Assembly: GCA_031431125.1 (NCBI GenBank)
Contig: JANPCX010000078.1
Location: 1-64,000 of the forward strand
Direction: 5' to 3'
Source: JANPCX01 sp031431125
GTDB lineage: Bacteria; Pseudomonadota; Gammaproteobacteria; Burkholderiales; Burkholderiaceae_C
Length of the DNA: 64,000 bases
Below the pieces are notes generated by a model. That model saw only the letters and a list, made by a program, of their open reading frames with translations. It was not told the DNA's origin and made no database searches. Both the position numbers and the translations under genes were made by a program. Positions 25,069 to 33,671 of the stretch are shown here, in pieces. How positions within the stretch are numbered: the stretch's first letter is position 1; every line of letters starts with the position of its first letter.

Positions 25069-25917
25069 ATGACCCGCTACGATCCCGCCTGGCTGGAAGC
25101 GCAGTACAACAACCGCGCGCGCATTCCCGAACATTCGAAAATTTTTGAGCTGTGGGCCAAGGCATCCGCGCTCGCGCGAGAGGGTTTGTCGCGGCGGCTG
25201 GATGTGGCCTATGGCGCAGGCGCGAAAGAGCGACTCGATATTTTTCCAAGCAGCCAACAAAACGCCCCGGTGCTGGTCTTCATTCATGGCGGCTATTGGC
25301 GGTCGCTGGACAAAAATGATGTGTCCTTTGTGGCACCGTCTTTCGTCAACGCGGGTGCGATGGTGGTGCTGCCCAATTACGACCTGTGCCCGGCGGTGAG
25401 CCTGCACACCATCGCCATGCAAATGGCCCAGGCCCTGGCCTGGGTTTACCGCAACGCTGCGCTTTATGGTGGCGATGCCAAGCGCATCGTGGTGGTTGGG
25501 CATTCAGCCGGTGGGCATTTGGCCACCATGCTGCTGTCTTGCAGCTGGAAGTCGCTGGGGCGTGAGCTGCCCAGCTCGTTGGTGAAAGACGCGTTGTCGA
25601 TCTCGGGCCTCTATGACCTTGAGCCGCTGCGCCACACCGCTTTCTTACAAGACGACCTGAAGCTCACGCCCAAGGCGGTGCGCCAGCTCAGCCCGGTGAA
25701 CTTTCCCGCGCCGCGCGGGCGTTTGATCACGGTGGCGGGCACGAGCGAGAGCGACGAGTTTCTCCGCCAGAACCTGTTGATTCAAAAAGTGTGGGGCCAC
25801 CGAGCGGTGCCGGTGTGCGAAACCGTGGCCGGTGTGAATCACCTGGACATCCTGCATGAGTTGGTCGATCCCAAAGCACGGCTGCATGCGCTGGCCACAG
25901 GATTACTCGGGCTTTGA
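25069..25917 (+). CDS. Alpha/beta hydrolase, arylformamidase (kynurenine formamidase)-like
   Basis: A 282-aa cytosolic hydrolase. The oxyanion motif is HGGYW (residues 73-77) and the nucleophile is S146 in GHSAGGH; the catalytic His is probably H in GVNHLDIL near the end. HGGxW is characteristic of the arylformamidase/BNA7 esterase group, which hydrolyses N-formylkynurenine in tryptophan breakdown, but the motif is shared with other esterases and no other kynurenine genes are nearby. AGGAG lies 6 bases upstream of the ATG. Monocistronic as far as can be seen. Confidence 0.8.
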   Translation: MTRYDPAWLEAQYNNRARIPEHSKIFELWAKASALAREGLSRRLDVAYGAGAKERLDIFPSSQQNAPVLVFIHGGYWRSLDKNDVSFVAPSFVNAGAMVVLPNYDLCPAVSLHTIAMQMAQALAWVYRNAALYGGDAKRIVVVGHSAGGHLATMLLSCSWKSLGRELPSSLVKDALSISGLYDLEPLRHTAFLQDDLKLTPKAVRQLSPVNFPAPRGRLITVAGTSESDEFLRQNLLIQKVWGHRAVPVCETVAGVNHLDILHELVDPKARLHALATGLLGL

Positions 25918-26116
25918 TACCCGCCGCGACGAACACCTTGTCACTGACCTCAGTGCAAACCCTTGGAGTCTGTCCGAACATTGCCTTCTTCAATGCATGT
26001 GATTGACGCATTGAATTGGTATCGTCGGCCTGGCTAGGTTAGTGTCCAGCCGTGCCCTTTGCGCCGCAAGGGGTCGCGTCCACATTGTTTCTATGCATTC
26101 AAGCAAGGAGAGCACC

Positions 26117-26536
26117 ATGGGATTGAAAGGTTCTAAAACCGAACAAAACCTGAAAGACGCCTTCGCCGGCGAATCTCAGGCCAACCGCCGTTATTTGTAC
26201 TTCGCAAACAAGGCCGACATTGAAGGTCAGAACGATGTGGCGGCGCTTTTCCGTTCCACTGCCGAAGGCGAAACAGGCCACGCACACGGCCACCTGGAGT
26301 TCCTGGAAGCCGTGGGCGACCCCGCCACCGGCATGCCGATTGGCTCCAGCCGCCAAAACCTGGCCGCTGCCGTGGCCGGTGAAACCCACGAGTACACCGA
26401 CATGTACCCCGGCATGGCCAAGAGCGCACGCGAAGAAGGTTTCGACGAAATCGCCGATTGGTTTGAAACCCTGGCCAAAGCCGAGCGCTCACACGCCAAC
26501 CGTTATCAAAAGGCGCTGGACGCGTTGGTGGACTGA
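26117..26536 (+). CDS. Rubrerythrin-family diiron protein (no rubredoxin domain)
   Basis: A 139-aa ferritin-like four-helix protein. Diiron ligands are seen in FAGESQANRRYLYFA, AEGETGHAHGHLEFLE, GETHEYTDMYPGM and AKAERSHANRY, the E and ExxH pattern of rubrerythrin. Full rubrerythrins (about 190 aa) add a C-terminal rubredoxin domain; it is absent here, so this is the short form. Proposed role: peroxide reduction with electrons from a partner Fe-S protein. It is followed by a strong terminator and then the Fe-S oxidoreductase and DUF3501 genes. AAGGAG precedes the ATG at 26117. Confidence 0.9.
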   Translation: MGLKGSKTEQNLKDAFAGESQANRRYLYFANKADIEGQNDVAALFRSTAEGETGHAHGHLEFLEAVGDPATGMPIGSSRQNLAAAVAGETHEYTDMYPGMAKSAREEGFDEIADWFETLAKAERSHANRYQKALDALVD

Positions 26537-26556
26537 ACGCCACCCGACGCACCACG

Positions 26557-26598
26557 AATGCAGGCTCAGAAGTTCATCGCTTCTGGCCTGCATTTTTA
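26557..26598 (+). terminator. Strong intrinsic terminator after rubrerythrin
   Basis: AATGCAGGC (26557-26565) pairs with GCCTGCATT (26586-26594), with an inner CAGAAG/CTTCTG extension, followed by a T-rich run TTTTATT. It lies 20 bases after the rubrerythrin stop. Confidence 0.85.
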
Positions 26599-26636
26599 TT
26601 GGTCAACATGAATCACCACAGCGATCCAAACCATTC

Positions 26637-26736
26637 CGTCATTCTCGCGAATGCGGGAATCCAGGAAGTGCCTCAAATCCCAACCGCCCTATCGCCCGCT
26701 TACACCGACTGGATTCCCGCCTGCGCGGGATTGACG
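26637..26736. repeat. Paired inverted repeat (REPIN-like / dRS3-like element), copy 2
   Basis: Arms 26637-26664 and 26709-26736, inverted relative to each other, share the ATTCCCGC..GCGGGA palindromic core and the CTGGATTCC edge with the copy at 6048-6146; the spacer is again about 44 bases but of different sequence. It is placed between the rubrerythrin terminator and the next gene, typical of an intergenic mobile repeat. Confidence 0.8.
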
Positions 26737-26779
26737 GTCAATTGAAGTTCAATCAAACAACAACACCACGAGACACCCC

Positions 26780-28129
26780 ATGGCCCAACGTGAAGGCAAT
26801 CTAGAAGCCCCCACCCGCCACCCCATTGCCTGGCGCACGCCCGAGTTCTACGACGAGGCTGCGTGCGCAACCGAGATGGAACGCGTGTTCGACATCTGCC
26901 ACGGCTGCCGTCGCTGTGTGAGCCTGTGCCAGTCCTTCCCGAATTTGTTTGATTTGGTCGATGCCACCGCCGATGGCGAAGTGCACGGTGTGGCCAAAAG
27001 CGACTACGCCAAGGTCGTGGACCAGTGTTACCTCTGCGACCTGTGCTACATGACCAAATGCCCCTACACGCCGCCGCATCCCTGGGGCCTGGACTTTCCG
27101 CATTTGATGCTGCGCGCCAAAGCCATTCAGTTCAAAAAAGGATCGGTGAGCAAAGGGGCGCAGTTTTTGGCCAGCACCGACCAACACGGCCAGTTCGCCG
27201 GCATTCCTGTCGTGGTGCAAGCGGCCAACGGCACGAACCAAACCAAAGTGGCGCGCTGGGCCATGAACAAAGTGCTGGGCGTGCACCCTGATGCTTGGTT
27301 GCCGCCGCTGGCCACCAGCCGTTTTCGTTGGGCGGCTGATTCCAAAGGCAGCGCCACGGTCGTCGTCAACGGCCAACGCACCCCCGGCAAGGTGGCGATT
27401 TTTTCCACCTGTTATGTGAACTACAACGAGCCCGGCATCGGCCACGACTTGGTCGCCCTCTTGGAGCACAACAACATTCCCTATGTGCTGGTGGACAAAG
27501 AAAGCTGCTGCGGCATGCCCAAGTTTGAACTGGGCGACCTCAATGCCGTGGCCCAGCACAAAGCAGCCAATATGCCCATGCTGGCGCGTTATGCGAGCGA
27601 GGGTTATGCCATCTTGAGCCCCATCCCCAGTTGCACCTTGATGTTCAAACAAGAACTGCCGCTGATGTTCCCAGAGTGTGCCGAGACGCAGGCCGTCAAG
27701 GCGGCCATGTTCGACCCCTTCGAGTACTTCATCGCCCGCCACAAGGATGGCCTGCTGCAGCTCGACTTTCAAAAAGACCTGGGCCGCGTGAGTTACCACA
27801 TCCCTTGCCATGGCCGGGTGCAAAACATTGGCAAGAAGACGGAAGAGATGTTCAAACTCATCGGCCAAACCGTGAAGGTGCAACTCAACACCGTGGAGCG
27901 CTGCTCCGGCCACGCCGGCACCTATGGCGTGAAAACACCCACCCACCCCGTGGCCATGAAAATCGGCAAACCCGTATTCAAAAGCATGGCCAAAGACCAG
28001 CCCGATTTCATCAGCTCAGACTGCCAACTGGCCGGCCACCACATTGCACAAGGCATGGAACAAAACGGTTTGCCGCAAGCGACATTGGCGCATCCATTGA
28101 GTTTGGTGCGGCTGGCTTACGGTTTGTGA
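26780..28129 (+). CDS. Fe-S oxidoreductase with two CCG domains (GlpC/HdrD-like)
   Basis: 449 aa. Two 4Fe-4S clusters are indicated by CHGCRRCVSLCQS (about residues 40-52) and CYLCDLCYMTKCPYTPPH (about 83-100). Two cysteine-rich CCG domains follow: one with STCYVNYNEPGIGHDLVAL ... ESCCGMP, another with YHIPCHGRVQN ... ERCSGHAGTYG. This is the heterodisulfide-reductase/GlpC plan for electron transfer. Its conserved neighbourhood with rubrerythrin (upstream) and DUF3501 (19 bases downstream) suggests it feeds electrons to the diiron protein in peroxide defence. It has no membrane helix, so it is cytosolic. Confidence 0.88.
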   Translation: MAQREGNLEAPTRHPIAWRTPEFYDEAACATEMERVFDICHGCRRCVSLCQSFPNLFDLVDATADGEVHGVAKSDYAKVVDQCYLCDLCYMTKCPYTPPHPWGLDFPHLMLRAKAIQFKKGSVSKGAQFLASTDQHGQFAGIPVVVQAANGTNQTKVARWAMNKVLGVHPDAWLPPLATSRFRWAADSKGSATVVVNGQRTPGKVAIFSTCYVNYNEPGIGHDLVALLEHNNIPYVLVDKESCCGMPKFELGDLNAVAQHKAANMPMLARYASEGYAILSPIPSCTLMFKQELPLMFPECAETQAVKAAMFDPFEYFIARHKDGLLQLDFQKDLGRVSYHIPCHGRVQNIGKKTEEMFKLIGQTVKVQLNTVERCSGHAGTYGVKTPTHPVAMKIGKPVFKSMAKDQPDFISSDCQLAGHHIAQGMEQNGLPQATLAHPLSLVRLAYGL

Positions 28130-28148
28130 AAAATTGAAGGAACAAGAC

Positions 28149-28730
28149 ATGACCACCATCACCCGCGACAACCTGCTCACGCTGGAGGCCTATTCCAAAA
28201 TCCGCAAAACCAGCAAACCCGAGTTCATCGCCCACCGCCGCTTGCGCACGGTGCACTTGGGCGATCACATGAGCATTCAGTTTGAAGACGAGACCACCAT
28301 CAGGCGGCAAATTCAAGAAATGCTCTTCATCGAAAAAATCTTCGACGAAGACGGCATTCAAAGTGAGATCGACGCCTACGCTGCCCTCATCCCCACGGGC
28401 AGCCACTGGAAAGCCACCATGCTGATCGAATACCCCGACGTTCACGAGCGCAAACGCGAACTGGCCCGCCTGATTGGCGTGGAAGACCGCATGTTTGTGG
28501 AGGTGGAAGGCCATGCACGGATTTACGCCATCGCCGACGAAGACCTGGACCGCGAAACCGCCGAGAAAACCTCAGCGGTGCATTTCTTGCGGTTTGAATT
28601 CCCCAAAGCCGCCCGCGAAGCCGTGCGCGCCGGCGCCGCCGTCAAACTCGGCTGCGACCACACCCACTACCCGGCGCACATGGTGATATCGGCGGAGACG
28701 CTGGCGAGTTTGGCGGGGGATTTGCGGTAG
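28149..28730 (+). CDS. DUF3501 protein
   Basis: A 193-aa soluble protein of DUF3501. It opens ITRDNLLTLEAYSKIRKTSKPEFIAHRRLR, then has MSIQFEDETTIRRQIQEMLFIEKIF, and ends with a conserved CDHTHYPAHMVIS (a Cys and two His that might bind a metal). The family has no proven function but repeatedly occurs next to rubrerythrin and the HdrD-like protein, so a role in the same peroxide/iron system is likely. The ATG at 28149 has AAGGAAC upstream. Confidence 0.85.
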   Translation: MTTITRDNLLTLEAYSKIRKTSKPEFIAHRRLRTVHLGDHMSIQFEDETTIRRQIQEMLFIEKIFDEDGIQSEIDAYAALIPTGSHWKATMLIEYPDVHERKRELARLIGVEDRMFVEVEGHARIYAIADEDLDRETAEKTSAVHFLRFEFPKAAREAVRAGAAVKLGCDHTHYPAHMVISAETLASLAGDLR

Positions 28731-28805
28731 GCCCTTGATGTAGCTTGAGTTATTGCTTCAGCAAGAGTAGGATTTAATCCTATTCATCAGGGATACCCAC
28801 ACTTC

Positions 28806-29081
28806 ATGCGCACCACCCAACAGTTCAGCATCACCCTGCCGACCGAAATGGCTGAAGCAGTTCGATCCAAAGTGTCCGAAGGCGAATACGCTTCGGAGAG
28901 CGAAGTCATTCGAGACGGCTTGCGTGTGCTGATGGCTCGGGACCGTGCCATCGACGATTGGCTGCAGCAGCAAGTGGGGCCCGCCGTCGACGCACTCAAG
29001 GCCGATCCAAAACGCGCTTTGACTGCAGCCAATGTTCGTGCTCGTTTGGCAGCCGAACACAAAGCAGCCACAACCAAGTAG
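28806..29081 (+). CDS. parD: ParD-family antitoxin
   Basis: A 91-aa type II antitoxin. The N-terminal ribbon-helix-helix (FSITLPTEMAEAVRSKVSEGEYASESEVIRDGLRVL) binds DNA as a dimer; the C-terminal helix neutralises the toxin. Antitoxin and toxin genes are separated by 2 bases and presumably autoregulated by the ParD RHH domain. Confidence 0.9.
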   Translation: MRTTQQFSITLPTEMAEAVRSKVSEGEYASESEVIRDGLRVLMARDRAIDDWLQQQVGPAVDALKADPKRALTAANVRARLAAEHKAATTK

Positions 29082-29083
29082 TA

Positions 29084-29398
29084 ATGTCTTACCGGCTTGC
29101 CTTCACGCCGGAGGCGCAAGAACAGCTGGCTGCGCTGTACCGCTACATTGCCGAACACAACGCACCAGAGGTGGCCGAACGCTATACCAGCGCCATCGTC
29201 TCTTATTGCGAAAGTTTGGTGATTCTTCCGCATCGAGGAACCCGGCGCGATGACGTCAGGCCAGGGCTGCGCATCACCCACCACAAGAAACGCACAGTCA
29301 TTGCATTCACGGTGGATGAAGAGCAGGTCTCCATCGTTGGCATTTTTTATGGCGGGCGCAACTATGAATCGGCTTTGCAGATAGAACCGGACGAATGA
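29084..29398 (+). CDS. parE: ParE-family toxin
   Basis: A 104-aa RelE/ParE-fold toxin. It has LAFTPEAQEQLAALYRYIAEH at the start and the C-terminal strand FTVDEEQVSIVGIFYGGRNYE, usual for ParE. ParE toxins act on DNA gyrase in studied cases; the target here is inferred only. The start codon (29084) is 2 bases after the antitoxin stop. It is a chromosomal pair, apparently intact. Confidence 0.9.
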   Translation: MSYRLAFTPEAQEQLAALYRYIAEHNAPEVAERYTSAIVSYCESLVILPHRGTRRDDVRPGLRITHHKKRTVIAFTVDEEQVSIVGIFYGGRNYESALQIEPDE

Positions 29399-29431
29399 TT
29401 TTTGACGGAACCGTCCCCACGGAGGGTTCAC

Positions 29432-31489
29432 CTACAACCGCGCCCCCAACCGCGTCCCCTGGTCAATCGCCCGCTTCGCATCCAGCTCGCCCGCTTCGAG
29501 CGCACCGCCAATCACAAACACCGATTGCCCAGCGGCCAATAGCGGCGTTTGCAACTCGTTGAACGGTTCTTGCCCGGCGCACAGCACCACGTTGTCGCAA
29601 GCGATCAAACGAATGTTGCTGCGGGCTTCGCCGTCGCTCACCCAAATGCCCTCGGCGGTGATGCGCTCGTAGTTCACGCCACCCACCATCTGCACCTGCT
29701 TCATTTGCAGAGCCGCGCGGTGGATCCAGCCTGTGGTTTTGCCGAGGCCTGCGCCGAGTTTGCCGGCCTTGCGCTGCAAGAGCGTCACCTGGCGGGCCGG
29801 GGCAGTAGGTGCTGCGGGTTGAACGCCACCGCGCACCGTGCCGGGGTCGGCCACACCCCACTCGGCCAACCACTCGGGCAGGTTCATGGTGGGGGAATGG
29901 CCGGGGGCGGTGACGAGGTACTCGGCCACATCAAAACCAATGCCTCCGGCGCCGACGATGGCCACGCGGGGGCCGACCTCGCGGTGGTGCATCAGCACAT
30001 CGATGTAACTCAGCACATGGGGCAGATCGCTACCGGGAATAGGGGGTTGGCGCGGGCGCACGCCGGTGGCGATGACGATGTGGTCGAACTGTTGGGCAAG
30101 CAAGCCGGGCGCATCCACGCGGGTGTTCAAGTGCAGTGCCACGCCGGTTTGCGGCAATCGACGGCCAAAGTAGCGCAGCGTTTCATGGAACTCTTCTTTG
30201 CCCGGAATTTGTTTGGCCATGTTGAACTGGCCACCAATTTGCGCCGCGCCATCGAATAGAAATACTTCGTGGCCACGTTCAGCCAGCGTGGTGCTGGCGG
30301 CTAAGCCCGCAGGCCCCGCGCCCACCACAGCCACCTTGAGGCGACGTTGTGCCGCAATGATGCGCAGGCTGGTTTCATGGCCCGCGCGCGGGTTGACCAA
30401 ACAACTGGCGATTTTGTTTTTGAAGGCATGGTCCAAACAAGCCTGGTTGCAGGCAATGCAGGTGTTGATGTCGTCACGCCGCCCTTGCGCCGCTTTGTTC
30501 ACAAACTGCGGGTCGGCGAGCAGAGGGCGGGCCAGGCTGACCATGTCGGCGCAGCCGTCGGCCAGCACTTGTTCGGCCACCTCGGGCATGTTGATGCGGT
30601 TGCTGGTGATGAGCGGAATGTTCACGCCTGCAGCCCGCAACTCGCGCCGCATTTTTTGCGTCACCCAGGCAAAAGCGGCCCGCGGCACCGAGGTGGCAAT
30701 GGTGGGCACGCGGGCCTCATGCCAGCCGATGCCGGTGTTGAGCAAGGTGGCGCCGGCGGCGGTCACGGCCTTGGCCAGTTGCACCACCTCGGGCCAGCTG
30801 CTGCCTTGCGGAATGAGGTCGATCATGGACAGGCGGTAAATGAGGATGAAGTCCGGCCCCACTGCCTCGCGGGTGCGGCGCACGATCTCCACCGCCAGCC
30901 GCATGCGGTTTTCATAAGGGCCGCCCCAAGCATCGGTGCGCTGGTTGGTGTGTGCGACCAGAAATTGGTTAATGAGGTAACCCTCGCTGCCCATCACTTC
31001 CACGCCGTCGTAGCCGGCTTCACGTGCCAGCACCGCGCAGCGCACAAAGGCGCGAATTTGCCGCTCCACGCCGCGGCTTGAAAGCGCCCACGGGCTGAAG
31101 GGCGAAATGGGTGACTTGATGCGCGAAGGTGCAACACAAAACGGGTGGTAGCCATAACGCCCGGTGTGCAAAATTTGCAGCGCAATCTTGCCGCCCTCGG
31201 CATGCACGGCGCGTGTCACCTGCTGGTGTTGTTTCGCAGCGCGGTGGCTGCTGAGCGTGCCCGCCAGCGGTTTGGCCCAGCCGGCAATATTGGGCGCAAA
31301 CCCGCCCGTCACCATCAGGCCCACCCCCCCGCGTGCGCGTTCGGCGAAGTATTCGGCCAAGGCGGGCAGGTGGGCGGCTTTGTCTTCCAGGCCGGTGTGC
31401 ATGCTACCCATGAGCACGCGGTTATTGAGCGTGGTGAAGCCCAGGTCGAGCGGTTGCAGCAGGTGGGGGTAGGCGGTGGGCGTGTTCAT
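29432..31489 (-). CDS. fadH: NADPH-dependent 2,4-dienoyl-CoA reductase-like flavoenzyme
   Basis: 685 aa. The N-terminal old-yellow-enzyme barrel (1 to about 360) binds FMN; a 4Fe-4S site follows with Cys in CIACNQACLD and SCLVNPRAG. The C-terminal half binds FAD and NADPH (VAVVGAGPAGLAASTTLAERGHEVFLFD and VAIVGAGGIGFDVAEYL). Length and order fit FadH, which reduces 2,4-dienoyl-CoA in beta-oxidation of unsaturated fatty acids; related trimethylamine dehydrogenase-type enzymes are possible but less likely. The ATG at 31489 is used, because the codon before it is TTG. Single gene. Confidence 0.87.
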   Translation of the reverse strand: MNTPTAYPHLLQPLDLGFTTLNNRVLMGSMHTGLEDKAAHLPALAEYFAERARGGVGLMVTGGFAPNIAGWAKPLAGTLSSHRAAKQHQQVTRAVHAEGGKIALQILHTGRYGYHPFCVAPSRIKSPISPFSPWALSSRGVERQIRAFVRCAVLAREAGYDGVEVMGSEGYLINQFLVAHTNQRTDAWGGPYENRMRLAVEIVRRTREAVGPDFILIYRLSMIDLIPQGSSWPEVVQLAKAVTAAGATLLNTGIGWHEARVPTIATSVPRAAFAWVTQKMRRELRAAGVNIPLITSNRINMPEVAEQVLADGCADMVSLARPLLADPQFVNKAAQGRRDDINTCIACNQACLDHAFKNKIASCLVNPRAGHETSLRIIAAQRRLKVAVVGAGPAGLAASTTLAERGHEVFLFDGAAQIGGQFNMAKQIPGKEEFHETLRYFGRRLPQTGVALHLNTRVDAPGLLAQQFDHIVIATGVRPRQPPIPGSDLPHVLSYIDVLMHHREVGPRVAIVGAGGIGFDVAEYLVTAPGHSPTMNLPEWLAEWGVADPGTVRGGVQPAAPTAPARQVTLLQRKAGKLGAGLGKTTGWIHRAALQMKQVQMVGGVNYERITAEGIWVSDGEARSNIRLIACDNVVLCAGQEPFNELQTPLLAAGQSVFVIGGALEAGELDAKRAIDQGTRLGARL

Positions 31490-31637
31490 CAAACCATCCT
31501 AGTGCCGCATGCGTCTGCAGGCTAGAGGCAAGTCCCGCAGTGACTTCGACACGCGGCTGTGTTGAGCAGCACCGCGGGGCGTTAGCATCTGCCTGAACAA
31601 ACACGGCAGCCACGGCAGCCCACTTCAGGAGATGGCG

Positions 31638-32969
31638 ATGGGCGGTTGGTTGTCTAAATTATTGGGCTCAAAAACCGAAGTCGCAGGCGAACCCCGTCCA
31701 GCGACCGCACCCCCTGCCGCACCCGCCGCAGCGGCCATGGCAACGGAGGTTGCCGCTGTGCATCGTTATGGCGTGCGCAGGCCTTTGATCGGTCGCGGTG
31801 GTGAGATGGCAGGGTTCGAGTTTCGTTTGGCCCGCAACCTGGAGCAGCGATTGCAAAGCCGACCCGACGTGGCGGTGCAGGCGGCATATGTGGTGACGCT
31901 GCTGTCTGCCATGCAGTCCACCCTGCAAGCCGGCCGTTTGGCCATGGCCACGGTGTCAGCCGAGGTGCTGATGCGGCCCCAGGTATTTGAGCAAGTGCCT
32001 GCTGGTATGCACCTCTTGGTACACCCCTGGGAGTGCAACGACCCCGAGGCGCCCGCCCGTATCGCCGCACTGCGTGCTCGGGGCGTGCTGATCGGTCGCG
32101 TGGCGTCTGCAGAGGCTCATTCCTGGCCCGTGGATTTTGTTCAGTTCACTTTGCACGGTGACGATGTGGTGGGCTTTTGGGCCCAGTTGACAGATTGGCG
32201 CAGCCGCCAACCCGCCCTGGCCATGGTGGCCATGGAGCTCGACAACATGGACGACATTGAACGTGCGCTGCAGCTCGGTGTCGCTCTGGCCGCTGGCCGC
32301 ATCGACCGCAGTTTGATGCCCACGGAACGCGAACAACGGCCGCTGCAAACTGGAACGCTGCACCTGTGCCGGTTGCTCAACGAGGTGATGCAAGACCGCG
32401 ACACAGCAGCGGTCGCCCAAGACATCCGCGGCGACGTGGCCTTGTCTTACAAGCTGCTGCGTTTTGTGAACAGCCCGGCGGTGGGGTTGTCGCGTGCGGT
32501 GGAGTCTGTGGATCAGGCGGTGATGGTGCTCGGGCGCAATGAGCTTTACCGCTGGTTGTCTGTGCTCTTGCTCTCCGCCAGCGAAGGGCGTGGCAGCTCC
32601 AAAGCGCTGCAAGAAATTGCGCTGGCACGGGCGCGGCTGCTCGAAGGTTTGGCACAGCAACGTGGCGATGCCGTCAACCACCCGCCGGCCGCCCTTTTCA
32701 CCGTGGGCTTGTTGTCGTTGATGGATGTGTTGCTGCAACAACCTTTGAACCAGGTGATGCAACCCCTGCGCCTGACCGAGGCCGCACGGCAAGCGCTGCT
32801 CGACAAAACCGGCCCTTGGGCACCCTATTTGCAATTGGCCGCCGACCTGGAACGCCACGACATGGCCTCAGCCACGGTCAACGCCCTGGAGTTTGGCGGC
32901 GTGGCCCAGGTGCTGGAGGTGTCGGAAGCGGCGTGGGCGTGGGCCGCGGGGGTGAGGGGGAGTAGCTAA
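31638..32969 (+). CDS. HDOD-domain signalling protein
   Basis: 443 aa. The C-terminal half has an HDOD domain (about residues 230-340) with LCRLLNEVMQ, DVALSYKLLRFVNSPAVGLSRAVESVDQAVMVLG and ELYRWLSVLLL. The N-terminal half resembles a degenerate EAL-like region as in the YuxH-type EAL-HDOD family (RRPLIGRGGEMAGFEFRL), without the catalytic EAL motif. Such proteins work in motility and stress signalling as scaffolds, not as enzymes. The ATG at 31638 has AGGAG at 7 bases; the ATG at 31632 overlaps that site. Confidence 0.8.
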   Translation: MGGWLSKLLGSKTEVAGEPRPATAPPAAPAAAAMATEVAAVHRYGVRRPLIGRGGEMAGFEFRLARNLEQRLQSRPDVAVQAAYVVTLLSAMQSTLQAGRLAMATVSAEVLMRPQVFEQVPAGMHLLVHPWECNDPEAPARIAALRARGVLIGRVASAEAHSWPVDFVQFTLHGDDVVGFWAQLTDWRSRQPALAMVAMELDNMDDIERALQLGVALAAGRIDRSLMPTEREQRPLQTGTLHLCRLLNEVMQDRDTAAVAQDIRGDVALSYKLLRFVNSPAVGLSRAVESVDQAVMVLGRNELYRWLSVLLLSASEGRGSSKALQEIALARARLLEGLAQQRGDAVNHPPAALFTVGLLSLMDVLLQQPLNQVMQPLRLTEAARQALLDKTGPWAPYLQLAADLERHDMASATVNALEFGGVAQVLEVSEAAWAWAAGVRGSS

Positions 32970-33006
32970 GAGCGGTTGCGCTGCGCGGGGTACCGTTCAG
33001 TGCGAC

Positions 33007-33651
33007 TCAAGAACAACTCCCCCACCCCGCCCCCCAAGGCTCGCCCTTGAGGTTGCGCAAGGTGCTCAGCGCCGCCGCATCGTTCGTTTCGGTGCGCAAA
33101 TAAATTTGACTGGCGGCAGGGGCCAACTGCGCCACACGCGCGGTTTTGATGCCTCGGGTGGACAACTCGGCGAGCGCGGTGTTCGCCGCCGACTGAGACC
33201 CATACTGCCCCAGGGAAAGCGCCAGCTTGAAGTTGACCGGGGCGGTCAACTCCTCAAACGTGGCGCGGGTGCGTTTGAGTTCTTCGACTTTTTTGTCCAA
33301 GGTCTCGCGGTTCGGGTAGGGGCCCATCACCAGGGCCCACACCGCTGGCTGCTCCACACTTCGGCGCGACCAGGTCAGGCCGGCTTGGGCGGTGGTGGCG
33401 GCCTGCTCGACCGCCGCAATTTGAGCGGGACTGAAAGGCCCAGCCTCTAAACATTGCGCAGGCGCTTGTTGGACAGCAGCAGACGCTGCCGACACCACCA
33501 GCAAATCACCTGACCGCACCTGCAAGGCCTCTCGCTCGGGTTCACGGTCTCCCACCGAACGCACACCCACCACCTGGTCCAGCACACCTTGTGTCCATGC
33601 AAAAAACAGCACATTGGCCAACAGCAGCAACAAAACAAGGACTCGGAGCAT
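33007..33651 (-). CDS. SPOR-domain protein
   Basis: 214 aa. One N-terminal membrane helix (LRVLVLLLLLANVLFFAWTQG) is followed by a periplasmic part ending in a SPOR-like domain (ALVMGPYPNRETLDKKVEELKR ... LSLGQYGSQSAANTALAELSTRGIKTARV). SPOR domains bind denuded glycan at the division septum. It is downstream of birA by 20 bases on the same strand, an arrangement common in Burkholderiales. Role in division inferred. Confidence 0.82.
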   Translation of the reverse strand: MLRVLVLLLLLANVLFFAWTQGVLDQVVGVRSVGDREPEREALQVRSGDLLVVSAASAAVQQAPAQCLEAGPFSPAQIAAVEQAATTAQAGLTWSRRSVEQPAVWALVMGPYPNRETLDKKVEELKRTRATFEELTAPVNFKLALSLGQYGSQSAANTALAELSTRGIKTARVAQLAPAASQIYLRTETNDAAALSTLRNLKGEPWGAGWGSCS

Positions 33652-33671
33652 GGTGAGGGTTGGCCAGGCGT

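Noticed and set aside
24300..25070. 256-codon minus-strand frame reaching through the tRNA
   Set aside because: It crosses the tRNA gene and its upstream part is not protein-like; only the last 87 codons with a signal peptide are credible.
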